This document shows positions 8,062-17,100 of a DNA stretch of 48,328 nucleotides, in pieces (the stretch's first letter is position 1; each line of letters starts with the position of its first letter). The stretch spans positions 1 to 48,328 of the forward strand of contig NZ_JAHKRL010000363.1 of NCBI RefSeq assembly GCF_019396405.1, read 5' to 3'. Below the pieces are notes generated by a model. The model did not search any database and had not been told where the DNA came from. It saw nothing but the letters and a program-made list of their open reading frames with translations. The position numbers were made by a program, and so were the translations under genes. The stretch comes from Nonomuraea rhizosphaerae. GTDB lineage: Bacteria > Actinomycetota > Actinomycetes > Streptosporangiales > Streptosporangiaceae.

Positions 8062-9915
8062 TCACTCGGCTATGGGGAGCCAGACGCGCATGGTGGCCGG
8101 GCCACGGTTGCCCCAGCGGTGGTAGGGGACCAGCCGCAGCGTGTGGTCGGCGCCGCCGGCCGGGTCGGGGTCCGGCCCGTACGGCCAGCCGTTGGAGTGG
8201 GGCCTGCCCAGGGCGGCGGTCAGCTCCACCCCGACGACCGGGTCGGCGCCGGAGGGCGCCACGTCGCTCGGCGGACGGGACACGCGGGCCGCCACCTCCG
8301 ACAGCGGCACCTCGTCGGCCACCGACTCCGCGCAGTACACCAGCGGGCCGCGCTCGACCGCGACGCTGCCGCGCAGGGCGTCCACGCGCCGGTCGGGATA
8401 GGTCCACCGGGGAGCCATGGGCAGCTCCAGAGTGATCACGTCGCCGGGCAGCCAGTCGCCCTCGACGACCGCGTAACCGGGATCGACCGCGCGGGTCGGC
8501 GTCCCGCCCTCGGGGCGGGGGGAGGACGTGGGGGCCTCCGCCGGGGCGTACGAGAGCGTCGCGCCGGCGGCCCAGGCCGGCACCCGCAGCGAGATCCGTC
8601 CGCTGCCGCCCGACAGCACCCGCACCGCCACCATCCCCGACCACGGGTAGCCGGTCTCCACCCGCAGCGCGAGCGGCCCGTGCGTGATCTCCGACGGCGT
8701 GTAGTGGTGGATCTGCACCCCGCCCTCGTCCGAGGTCGCCAGGTAGGCGGGCAGCGAGGCGAGCGTGCGGGCGATGTTGTTCGGGCAGCACGACACGTCG
8801 AACCAGCGCGAGCGCAGCCCGCCCTCGGCGGCGTGGTTGACCCCTTCGAACGGCAGCGCGGCCACCCGCACCTGCAGCGGGTTGACGTAGAAGAACGACC
8901 GCCCGTCCAGCGCGACCCCGGTGGCGAGCATGTTGTACAGGGTCCGCTCGGCCACGTCCGCGTACCGGACGTCACCGGTGGCCAGGAGCAGCCGGTGCGC
9001 CAGCATGATCGAGGCGATGCTCGCGCAGGTCTCGTTGTAGGCCCGGTCGGGCGGCAGCTCGTAGTCCTCGCCGAACGACTCGTCGGCGTGCCGCGAGCCC
9101 ATGCCGCCGGTCAGGTGGGTGCGGCGGGCGACGGCGCGCTCCCACTGCGACTCCACGGCCTTCAGCAGTTCCTGGTCGCCGGTCTCGACGGCCACGTCCA
9201 CGACCCCGCTGGCCAGGTAGAGCGCGCGTACGGCGTGCCCGCGCAGGACCTGCGCCTGCCGCACCGGGACCTCGTCCTGGAAGTAGGCGCGCCCGAAGGG
9301 GATGTCGGCGAGGGCGGGCCGGCCGCGCCGCTCGACGAAGCGGCGGGCCATCTCCAGGTAGCGTTCGACGCCGGTGGCCCGGTACAGCTCGACCAGCGCC
9401 ATCTCCACCACCGGGTGGCCGCACGTCTCCGTGGTGTCCATGAAGCGGCGGCAGACGTGGTCGGCGGCCCGGCGCACCACCTCGGTGAGCTGGTCCTCGC
9501 CGTGCGCGCGCAGCCTGGCCACCCCGGCCTGGATGAGGTGGCCGTAGCAGTACAGCTCGTGGCCCCACTCGAAGTCGGTGTAGCGGTTGCCGGCCCAGCG
9601 GGTGTTGAGGTAGCCGTCGCCCTCCTGGGCCGAGGCGACGGTCGCGGCCAGCTCGGGCAGCGCGGGATGGCCGGCCCACGCCATCCCCTCCAGCAGCTTG
9701 TACGTCTCGGAGTCGCTGAACTCCCGGCCCCTGCGGGGGCGCTCGCCGCGGAAGTTGCCGATCCATCCCTCGCGCTCCTGCCATTCGAGGCAGTGGGGGA
9801 TCGTGGCCTCGCGGTTGAGCGCGATCCGGTCGCCCCAGAAGCCGGCCGGGACGCGCACCGCGTCCAGGCCGAGGGGCGACAGCACGCCGGACGAGGGCAG
9901 GACAGGATTAACCAC
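8062..9915 (-). CDS. GH127 beta-L-arabinofuranosidase
   Basis: A 617-residue GH127 (former DUF1680) enzyme, which in characterised members such as HypBA1 of Bifidobacterium releases beta-linked L-arabinofuranose with a cysteine nucleophile held by a Zn site. The metal and catalytic residues are visible: Glu295 and Cys297 in YNETCAS, and Cys376-Cys377 in DVSCCPNN, corresponding to Glu338, Cys340, Cys417 and Cys418 of HypBA1. No signal peptide, so it acts in the cytoplasm on imported oligosaccharides. The GTG start overlaps the stop of the upstream permease by 8 bp and has GGGAG 6 nt before it, indicating translational coupling. Confidence 0.92.
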   Translation of the reverse strand: MVNPVLPSSGVLSPLGLDAVRVPAGFWGDRIALNREATIPHCLEWQEREGWIGNFRGERPRRGREFSDSETYKLLEGMAWAGHPALPELAATVASAQEGDGYLNTRWAGNRYTDFEWGHELYCYGHLIQAGVARLRAHGEDQLTEVVRRAADHVCRRFMDTTETCGHPVVEMALVELYRATGVERYLEMARRFVERRGRPALADIPFGRAYFQDEVPVRQAQVLRGHAVRALYLASGVVDVAVETGDQELLKAVESQWERAVARRTHLTGGMGSRHADESFGEDYELPPDRAYNETCASIASIMLAHRLLLATGDVRYADVAERTLYNMLATGVALDGRSFFYVNPLQVRVAALPFEGVNHAAEGGLRSRWFDVSCCPNNIARTLASLPAYLATSDEGGVQIHHYTPSEITHGPLALRVETGYPWSGMVAVRVLSGGSGRISLRVPAWAAGATLSYAPAEAPTSSPRPEGGTPTRAVDPGYAVVEGDWLPGDVITLELPMAPRWTYPDRRVDALRGSVAVERGPLVYCAESVADEVPLSEVAARVSRPPSDVAPSGADPVVGVELTAALGRPHSNGWPYGPDPDPAGGADHTLRLVPYHRWGNRGPATMRVWLPIAE

Positions 9916-10675
9916 GTAGGGCTCCCGACATGAATCCGCGCACGTAGTGGCGCTGCAGAATGACGAACAGGATGAGGCAGGGAATGGCCATGACCATGAC
10001 GCCGGCCTGGAGCATGCCGTAGTCGATGGCCCCGAACGTGCCCTGGGTCATGCTGACCACGGCCACGGGCAGCGTGAACGACGCGCCGTCGTTGAGCAGG
10101 ATCAACGGGGCGAAGAAGTCGTTCCAGGAGGCCAGGAAGGCGAACAGGCCGACCGTCACGAGCGCGGGCCGCACCGCGTGCAGCAGGATCCGGGAGAAGG
10201 CGCGGAAGGTCCCGCAGCCGTCCACCAGCGCCGCCTCCTCCAGCTCGCGCGGGATCGCCTCGAACGCGTTGCGCATCATGAACAGCGCGAACGGCAACTG
10301 GAACATCACGAACACCAGCGACAGCCCCACCAGCGAGTTCTGCAGCCCGATGTAGCCGAGCAGCACGTACAGCGGGATGAGGATCGTCGCGTACGGCACC
10401 ATGAGGATCGCCAGCGTGGCCAGGAACAGCACGTTCTTGCCGGGGAAGTCGAAACGGGCGAAGGCGTAGCCGCCCAGCGCCGAGACCAGCAGCGTCCCGG
10501 CGACCGTCATGCCCGACACCAGCACGCTGTTGGTCGCGTACGTGCCGACGCCCTCGCCGAAGCGGGCCATCCGCAGGTAGTTGTCCGGCTCCTCCAGCGA
10601 CGACCAGCCGCTCCACACCAGCGGGAACAGGAACAGGACGGCCAGCGCCCCGACCGTCGGGTAATACCGTGTCAT
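9908..10675 (-). CDS. Carbohydrate ABC transporter permease (MalG/CUT1 type)
   Basis: About 255 residues with six predicted membrane helices and the cytoplasmic EAA loop IPRELEEAALVDGCGTFRAF that docks on the ATPase. MalG-family permeases import oligosaccharides together with a MalF-type partner, which is the gene just before it. I placed the start at the ATG directly before the first helix (MTRYYPTVGAL); an in-frame GTG at 10721-10723, with GGAG 6 nt upstream, is a real alternative and would add 16 residues. No ATPase gene is in the operon, so a shared MsiK-like ATPase elsewhere is expected, as is usual for actinobacterial CUT1 systems. Confidence 0.9.
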   Translation of the reverse strand: MTRYYPTVGALAVLFLFPLVWSGWSSLEEPDNYLRMARFGEGVGTYATNSVLVSGMTVAGTLLVSALGGYAFARFDFPGKNVLFLATLAILMVPYATILIPLYVLLGYIGLQNSLVGLSLVFVMFQLPFALFMMRNAFEAIPRELEEAALVDGCGTFRAFSRILLHAVRPALVTVGLFAFLASWNDFFAPLILLNDGASFTLPVAVVSMTQGTFGAIDYGMLQAGVMVMAIPCLILFVILQRHYVRGFMSGALRG

Positions 10676-10756
10676 CGGTCGTTCACCACTCCTCACTCCC
10701 TCCGCGGGCCGCTCGTTCCTCACGGACCGCTCCGCTCGCTGCGTCGGGTTCTCTCC

Positions 10757-11671
10757 TCACCGCAGCCTCCGCATCATCAGCGTGTTGAGCCCGACCAGGG
10801 CGACCAGCAGCACGACCGACAGCGCCGCGGCCCCGCCGAGGTCGAAGCGGAAGAAGGCGTCGCGGTAGACGACCATGACCATGGTGGTCGTGCTGTTGTC
10901 CGGGCCGCCGTTGGTGAAGATGAAGAACTGGTCGAAGGCCAGCAGCGAGCCGGTCACGCTGAGGATGAGCATCAGCGCCAGCGTCGGGCGCAGCAGCGGC
11001 AGCGTGATCTTGGTGAACACCTGCCAGCGGTTCGCGCCGTCGCTCCTGGCCGCCTCGTACACCTCGGTGGGGATGGCCTGCAGGCCGGTCAGCAGGATGA
11101 GCATGTTGAACCCGGCGAAACGCCACAGCACGAGCGCGATCGTGGAGAACAGCGCCATGTTGGGCGTGCCGATCCACTTGATCGGCTCGTCGATGACGCC
11201 GATCGCCCGCAGCATCGGGTCGATCGGGCCGAAGTCGTTGTTCAGCATGCCGTAGAACAGCAGCGCGGCGGCGGCGAAGCCGACGGCTCCGGGCAGGAAG
11301 AACGCGGTGCGGAAGAAGCCGACGCCGGGGCGGCGCTCCTGCACGAGCAGGGCCAGGCCGAGCGCGACCGCCGACAGCAGGACGGTGGTGATGGCGGTGT
11401 ACTTCAGGGTGAAGAGCACCGCGTCGTAGAACAGCGGGTTGCTGGGGATCTTGGCGTAGTTGCCGGGGGCGTTGAACGTCGCCTGGCCGAGCAGCGGCCA
11501 CTTGTTCAGCGACATCCAGACGACCAGGATCAGCGGGGCGATGAACAGCACGGCCACGATGACGGCGGTCGGCATGGCGTACAGCCAGCCCTGCACGCGC
11601 CTGCCGCGCCATCGGACGGGCGGCGCCGAGTGGGCCGCCCGTCCTCTGGGCTTGCCGAGGGTCAAGCTCAT
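10757..11671 (-). CDS. Carbohydrate ABC transporter permease (MalF/UgpA type)
   Basis: A 304-residue permease with six membrane helices after a basic N-terminal tail (KPRGRAAHS...RWRGRRVQG). The EAA loop reads IPTEVYEAARSDGANRWQVF. It forms the membrane channel of the importer with the MalG-type permease that follows it. Its ATG overlaps the stop of the binding-protein gene (ATGA), and 81 bp separate it from the next permease. Confidence 0.92.
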   Translation of the reverse strand: MSLTLGKPRGRAAHSAPPVRWRGRRVQGWLYAMPTAVIVAVLFIAPLILVVWMSLNKWPLLGQATFNAPGNYAKIPSNPLFYDAVLFTLKYTAITTVLLSAVALGLALLVQERRPGVGFFRTAFFLPGAVGFAAAALLFYGMLNNDFGPIDPMLRAIGVIDEPIKWIGTPNMALFSTIALVLWRFAGFNMLILLTGLQAIPTEVYEAARSDGANRWQVFTKITLPLLRPTLALMLILSVTGSLLAFDQFFIFTNGGPDNSTTTMVMVVYRDAFFRFDLGGAAALSVVLLVALVGLNTLMMRRLR

Positions 11672-12942
11672 TGCTGCTGCAGTGACTTCGTGACCTCGGC
11701 GTTCAGCTGGGGCACCTTCGCGGCGTCGCCGAACACCGCCTCACGCGCCAGCCGCAGCCAGGGCCCCTGCGGGTCGTTGAACGTCTGGCCGAAGCGCAGC
11801 GCGTACGGCGTCTGCCCCTTGGCCACCAGCGAGTTGATCAGGACCACCCGAGGATCCTCCGCCGAGTACTTGTTGCTGGCCAGGTCCGTGCGCGCCAGCA
11901 CGTCCTTGTTCTTGGCCATGACCTCGACCTGCGCGTCGTCGCCCACGGTCCAGGAGATGAAGTCCCAGGCCGCGTCGGCGTTCTTGCTGGTGGAGGAGAC
12001 GCCGATCGAGTCGCCGCCGACGAACGTGGACTCGCCGCCGTCGGGGCCGGCGATGGGCGTGACGCCGATCTTCATGTCCGGGGGCATCGTGCCGAGCGTG
12101 GTGGAGGGCATCGGCATGACGCCGATCTCACCCTTGGGGAAGAAGCCGGTCCAGGTCGGGCCCTGCTCCTCCTTGGCCGTCGGGCCGGTGACCTTCTTGT
12201 CGTACAGGCCGCGCCAGATGGCGAACACGTCGTTCATGGCCTTCTGGTCGTTCAGCGAGGTGGTGCCCTCGGGGTTCATGACCTGGCCGCCGGCCGCCCA
12301 GACGGAGGGCCAGAACGTGAAGACGTAGCAGCCGCCGCAGTTGCCGCCGAAGAACGTGCCGTGGACCTTGCCGTCCTTGCCGAGCTTGTCCTGGACGGCG
12401 GTGGCCTGCTCGGCGAACTCCTTGAGCGACTTGGGGCCCTTCTCCGGGTCGAGCCCGGCCTTGGTGTAGAGGTCCTTGTTCCAGAACCAGACCGACAGGT
12501 CCAGCGTGTGCGGGAGCGTGTAGAGCTTGCTGTCGAGCGTGCCGAGCTTCATGTGCGAGGGCGCGAGCTTGTCCTTGAACGGCAGGGCGTTGATCCGGTC
12601 CGTGAGGTCCATGAACAGGCCCTGCGAGGTGTAGTTCGGCACGAAGATCACGTCGGCCGCGAACACGTCGGGCAGCTGCTTGGCCCCGGCCGCGGCCGCG
12701 ATGCGCGGCTGGTAGTTGTCCGTGGGGATGACGGTCAGCTTCACCTGGTTCTTGTGGCTGCTGTTGTAGGCCTTCACCAGCCGCTCGGACTGGGCCTGAG
12801 TGGCGGCGCGGGTCCACATGGTGATCGTGACCGGGCCCGCCGCCGTCGGTTGCTGCTGGCTGCCGCCGCCACCGCTTCCGCAGGCAGCGGCTGTGAGCGC
12901 TAACAAACCGAGGAAGGCTATCCCGGCCAGCCGTCGTCTCAT
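11668..12942 (-). CDS. Sugar-binding lipoprotein of CUT1 ABC importer
   Basis: A 424-residue extracytoplasmic solute-binding protein (family 1, MalE-like). The lipobox LTAAAC places the lipidated Cys at residue 21, followed by a Gly/Gln-rich linker and the mature start VTITMWTRA. Other family traits are the Trp-rich hinge segments and VGGDSIGVSSTSKNADAAWD. First gene of an operon with two permeases, GH127 and the large secreted glycosidase, so its ligand is probably an arabino-oligosaccharide (inference). AAGGAG lies 6 nt before the ATG. An operator of the second LacI regulator lies inside its signal-peptide codons, and a promoter with a further operator lies upstream. Confidence 0.92.
   Translation of the reverse strand: MRRRLAGIAFLGLLALTAAACGSGGGGSQQQPTAAGPVTITMWTRAATQAQSERLVKAYNSSHKNQVKLTVIPTDNYQPRIAAAAGAKQLPDVFAADVIFVPNYTSQGLFMDLTDRINALPFKDKLAPSHMKLGTLDSKLYTLPHTLDLSVWFWNKDLYTKAGLDPEKGPKSLKEFAEQATAVQDKLGKDGKVHGTFFGGNCGGCYVFTFWPSVWAAGGQVMNPEGTTSLNDQKAMNDVFAIWRGLYDKKVTGPTAKEEQGPTWTGFFPKGEIGVMPMPSTTLGTMPPDMKIGVTPIAGPDGGESTFVGGDSIGVSSTSKNADAAWDFISWTVGDDAQVEVMAKNKDVLARTDLASNKYSAEDPRVVLINSLVAKGQTPYALRFGQTFNDPQGPWLRLAREAVFGDAAKVPQLNAEVTKSLQQQ
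12892..12905. promoter_or_regulatory. LacI-family operator, intragenic
   Basis: TGTGAGCGCTAACA is the exact reverse complement of the operator in front of the ytfQ-like gene (18790-18803). It lies 38-51 nt inside the binding-protein gene, a position suited to a roadblock. It links this operon to the LacI regulator at 17732-18748. Confidence 0.7.
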
Positions 12943-12969
12943 GGTTGTCTCCTTCGGGACCCCCGGTGA

Positions 12970-12988
12970 ACTGAAAGGTTTTCGGAAA
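12970..12988. promoter_or_regulatory. Candidate operator of the first LacI regulator
   Basis: ACTGAAAGGTTTTCGGAAA closely matches the sequence at 13048-13067. It overlaps the -10 box and the expected transcription start of the importer operon. Confidence 0.5.
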
Positions 12989-13015
12989 CGTAGAAGAAAC
13001 GTAGAGGCCTGTCAA
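12987..13015 (-). promoter_or_regulatory. Promoter of the CUT1 importer/glycosidase operon
   Basis: On the minus strand TTGACA (13010-13015), a 17-nt spacer and TACGTT (12987-12992) give a near-consensus vegetative promoter. The transcription start would fall near 12980, about 38 nt before the ATG. The spacer contains an 11-bp tandem repeat (GAAACGTAGAA/GAAACGTAGAG on the plus strand). Confidence 0.7.
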
Positions 13016-13047
13016 TGGGTGTTATGGTTCGTCCAGGCTATCGATTG

Positions 13048-13067
13048 ACTGAAAAGGGTTTCGAGAA
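13048..13067. promoter_or_regulatory. Candidate operator at the start of the first LacI gene
   Basis: ACTGAAAAGGGTTTCGAGAA aligns with 12970-12988 and ends one base before the regulator's ATG, covering its ribosome binding region, as expected for autoregulation. Confidence 0.5.
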
Positions 13068-13068
13068 T

Positions 13069-14076
13069 ATGGCGGGTAGGCGCGCGACCATCAACGACGT
13101 GGCCTCCCTGGCCGGGGTGTCGATCGCCACGGCCTCCAAGGCGCTCAACGGACGGCAGGACGTGCGGGCGTCGACCCGTCAGCGCGTGCTGGCCGCCGCT
13201 GAGGAGCTGGCCTTCCAGCCGAACGCCCTGGCCCGGGGGCTGCTGTCCGGGCAGACGCGGACGGTGGGCCTGCTGACCTCCGACAGCGCGGGCAGGTTCG
13301 GCATCCCGGTGCTGCTCGGCGCCGAGGACGCGTTCGGCGCGGGGGAGATGGCGGTGCTGCTGTGCGACGCCCGCGGCGACGCCATCAGGGAGCAGCACCA
13401 CCTGCGCGCGCTGCTGTCGCGGCGGGTGGACGGGCTGATCGTGGTGGGCGAGAGCACCGACGTGCGGCCCTCGGTGAGCAGGAACCTGGGCGTCCCGGTC
13501 GTGTACGCCTACGGGGCCTCCGACGACCCCGAGGACGTGTCGTTCGTGCCCGACGACGTGGGCGGGGCGGCGATGGCCGTGCAGCACCTGGTGGCGCTGG
13601 GGCGGCGCAGGATCGCGCACGTCACCGGGCCCGACCACTACAAGGCCTCCCGCGACCGCGTCGAGGGCGTCGAGCTGGCCCTCGCCGAGGCCGGGCTGGA
13701 GCAGGCGGGCGAGACGCTGTGGGGCGCGTGGTCGCAGCGCTGGGGGCGGCACGCCGCGGAGATGCTGCTGATGGCCCAGCCGGACATCGACGCGGTGTTC
13801 TGCGGCAGCGACCAGATCGCGGCCGGGTTCGTGGAGACGGCGCGCGAGCGGGGCCGCCGGGTGCCCGACGACATCGCGGTGATCGGCTACGACAACTGGG
13901 AGGTGCTGTCCACCGAGACGCGCCCCGCCCTGACCACCGTGGACATGAACCTGGAACTGCTCGGCAGGACGGCCGCCCAGCACCTGTTCGCCGCCATCGA
14001 CGGCAAGGCCACGCCGGGCGTGCACCGGATGCCCTGCCAGCTCGTGATCCGGGACTCCACCGGCTCCTCGACGTGA
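13069..14076 (+). CDS. LacI-family transcriptional regulator (importer operon)
   Basis: A 335-residue LacI/GalR regulator. The N-terminal helix-turn-helix and hinge read ATINDVASLAGVSIATASKA, then the periplasmic-binding-like effector domain follows (QTRTVGLLTSD to about residue 330, with the dimer motif IAVIGYDNWEVLSTETRPALTTV). The ATG was chosen because the DNA-binding domain starts directly after it; an upstream in-frame GTG (13015) would add 18 residues and run through the operator. It diverges from the importer/glycosidase operon and probably represses it, responding to an arabinose-containing sugar (inference). Confidence 0.92.
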   Translation: MAGRRATINDVASLAGVSIATASKALNGRQDVRASTRQRVLAAAEELAFQPNALARGLLSGQTRTVGLLTSDSAGRFGIPVLLGAEDAFGAGEMAVLLCDARGDAIREQHHLRALLSRRVDGLIVVGESTDVRPSVSRNLGVPVVYAYGASDDPEDVSFVPDDVGGAAMAVQHLVALGRRRIAHVTGPDHYKASRDRVEGVELALAEAGLEQAGETLWGAWSQRWGRHAAEMLLMAQPDIDAVFCGSDQIAAGFVETARERGRRVPDDIAVIGYDNWEVLSTETRPALTTVDMNLELLGRTAAQHLFAAIDGKATPGVHRMPCQLVIRDSTGSST

Positions 14077-14114
14077 GCGTGCCCGGACAGACAGGCGTGA
14101 GCGTGCCCGGACAG
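14071..14114. repeat. 24-bp tandem duplication at the regulator's stop codon
   Basis: The 19-mer CGTGAGCGTGCCCGGACAG occurs at 14072-14090 and 14096-14114, a period of 24 bp. The first copy contains the stop codon of the LacI gene; the second forms one arm of the following terminator. Confidence 0.8.
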
Positions 14115-14139
14115 GGAGGGCAGGTCCCTGCCCGGGCAC
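14103..14139. terminator. Bidirectional terminator between convergent genes
   Basis: GTGCCCGGACAGGGA and TCCCTGCCCGGGCAC pair over 14 of 15 positions around a 7-nt loop. It lies between the ends of the LacI gene (plus) and the GH51 gene (minus). There is no long T tract, as is usual in high-GC actinobacteria. Confidence 0.7.
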
Positions 14140-14146
14140 GGGCCCG

Positions 14147-17100
14147 CTACCTCCTGCGCAGCTTGACGAAGGTCACCGAGTGGGCGGGGAAGTCGTAGGC
14201 GAACGCCGACGAGACGCCCTCGACCTCATGTCTCTTCGCCGAGATCCGGTCGGGGTCGGTGAGGGAGTTGACGTCGGCCGGGTCGCCGGTCAGCGAGACG
14301 ACCTGCGCTCTGCGCTCCACCCGCGCCCCGCCGAGGTCCACCGCGGCGCGCACCGCGATGTCCTGGGCGTTGACGACCTTGAGCGTCACCGTGTCGCCGT
14401 CCTTGGACACCACCTGGTAGAGCGGCTCGACCCGGGCGTCGTCGGTGAAGTCGTTGATCTTCTGGCCGTCCAGCCAGGTGGTGATCCTGCGGCCGTTCAC
14501 CTCGATCCTGAGCCGGTAGTCGCGCCCGGTCTCGACCGTCGTGGCCGAGGTGGCGATCGACGACTTGCCGCCGTTGACCGCCTTCTCGATCGCCGACTGG
14601 GTGTTGCCCCAGCCGCCGACGTTCCACCAGTAGAAGTTGCCGGTGTCCCTGACCCCGAACATGATCAGGAAGCCCTCGGCGCCGCCGGTCTTGCGGGCGG
14701 TGACCTCCATCGTGTAGTTCGACCAGCCGGCCGAGCCCGAGGTGGAGCGGGCGTCGGTGACGTTGGCCGTCTGTACGTACGCGCCGTCCTGAACCGACCA
14801 GGTGCCCAGCCCGGGGGTCCAGTTGCCGGCGCCGGCCGAGAAGTCGTCCGACAGCAGCACGGTGCCGTCGGCCCCGGTCACCTTGACGTCGTCGTAGCGG
14901 ACCTGGGTGGCCCAGGAGCCGAGCCCGACCGCTCCGGAGATGTCCGGGACGTGCTGGGCGTCGCCGGTGAACGTGCTGGGCAGCACCCGGTCGCCGACGT
15001 CGGTGGAGAACAGCTTCTGCACGTGGTAGCTCGGCGAGCCGTAGAGCTGGTCGTTGTCGAACCAGATCAGGTCCGGCGTCCAATCCACGTAGTCGACGTT
15101 GGCCAGTAGCGGCGCGTACGAGGCCAACTCGACCACGTCGGAGTTGCGCTCGATGCCGGTCAGGTAGGACGCCTCGGTCAGCGCGTTGTGGAAGGTGTTG
15201 CCCTGCGAGGCGTACTCGCCGACGAACACCTTCGGCCCGGCACGGTCATAGGTGTCGTAGCGGTGGTTGTTGGTCAGGAACCACGTGGGGTTGTTGTAGT
15301 AGTGCTCGTCCACGAGGTCGGCCTTCTGGTCGCGGGCGAACTGCCACATCCGGTCGAACCACGCGCCCTGCGAGGTCTGCCCGCTGTTGCTGATGATCTT
15401 GATCTTGGGGTACTTCGCCCTGATCGCGCCGGCGAACTTCGGGTAGTTGGTGAAGAACTGCTCGTAGATCTCCTCGTTGCCGAGCCCGATGTAGTCCAGC
15501 CCGAACGGCTTGGGGTGCCCCATGGCCGCCCGCTTCGCGCCCCACGCGGAGGAGGCGGGGCCGTTGGCGAACTCGATCAGGTCGAGCGTGTCCTGCACCC
15601 AGCGGGCCAGCTTCGCCTCGTCGGTCAGCGGCCGGTTCTCGCCGCAGCCGTTGACGCCCACCGACAGCACCGGCAGCGCCTCGGCGCCCAGGTCCTCGGC
15701 GAACTGGAAGTACTCGTAGTAGCCGATGCCGTAGCTCTGGTTGTAGCCCCAGAAGTTGAAGTTCGTCGGCCGCTCCTCGACCGGGCCGATCGTCTCCTTC
15801 CACTGGTAGATGCGGCGCCTGTCCTGCCGGTCGGAGTACGGGTCGTACGTGCCGACGTTCGTCACGCAGCCGCCCGGGAAGCGCAGGAAGCGCGGCTTGA
15901 GGTCGGCGACGGCCTGCGCGAGGTCCTTGCGCAGGCCATGGCCCTTGAAGGTGTCGCGCGGGAACAGCGACACCATGTCCAGGTCGGTTCGCCCAGCGGG
16001 CGCCCGCACGATCAGGCGGCCCGCGTCGGTGGTGCCCGACGAGCGGAACGAGGCCGTGTACTTCGCCCAGCCGCCCGCCTTGACCCGCAAGGTCGCCGTG
16101 CCGAGCACGAGCGCGCCGTCCTCCACGGTCACCGTCAGCGGACCGGCCTCCGCGCGCCTGGCCCACAGCGACAGGTCGTAGCGCGCCCCGGCCTTGAGCG
16201 GCAGGCCGCGGTTGAACCCGGCGTTGCTCACCCCGCCGCTCGCCGCCACGTCCAGCCGCAGGTAGTTGCGGTTGTTCGGGTTGAGCGGCTGGTCCGTGGC
16301 GACCGTGGGCGCGGCGTCGCCGACCCTGCTCCACGCGGTCAGCCCGTTGTAGGTGCGCTCGTCGGTGGCGTTGAACTCGAACGAGCGGTTCTGCACCAGT
16401 TCGGCGTAGAGCCCGCCGTCCGCGGCGTGGTTGATGTCCTCGTAGAAGATCCCGTACAGGTTGGGGCTGACCTTGGTCCCGGCGGCCCTGGTGTTCACGC
16501 CGAGCCTGCCCGTGGAGTAGGGCTCGATCCGGAACTTCGTCGCCGCCGTCCCGGAGACGAGCGTCCTGTCACTGATGGAGACGCTCTTGCCGCCCGAGGT
16601 CAGCGTGACCTTGCCGCCGCCCGCGTCCCTGAGCTGGAACGGCGACCCGGTCCTGGACAGCCGGACCTTGGCGGCCGCCTCCAGGTACCTGCCGGTGGCG
16701 ACGTCCTTGAGCCTGACGCCCGCCTCGCCGGCGGGCTCGGCGCTCAGCGCCAGGCTGGTCAGGCCCGGGGTCGCCGACGCCCGCACCACGCCCTTGTCCG
16801 CCGACAGGTACGGCAGCCCGGGGGCGCGCAGCGTGAACGTCGCCGGCGGGGTCACCTGCTGCCCCTCGGCGGCCTTGACCGCGAAGTAGTCGAAGTCCGC
16901 CGCGACCGGCGTGCCGTTCTGCGCCGACAGCGCGAACAGCCCGACCTGCCTGACGTCGATGTCGGCTGTCATCCTGGAGGCCTGCACCCAGGCCGAGCCG
17001 TCCCAGTACGAGGAGACGAACTCGTCGCCGGTCCTGGCCAGCTTGATCGTCTCGCCGGTCGAGCCGGTCCTGGCCGCGAAGCCGGCGCTGAACAGCGCCC

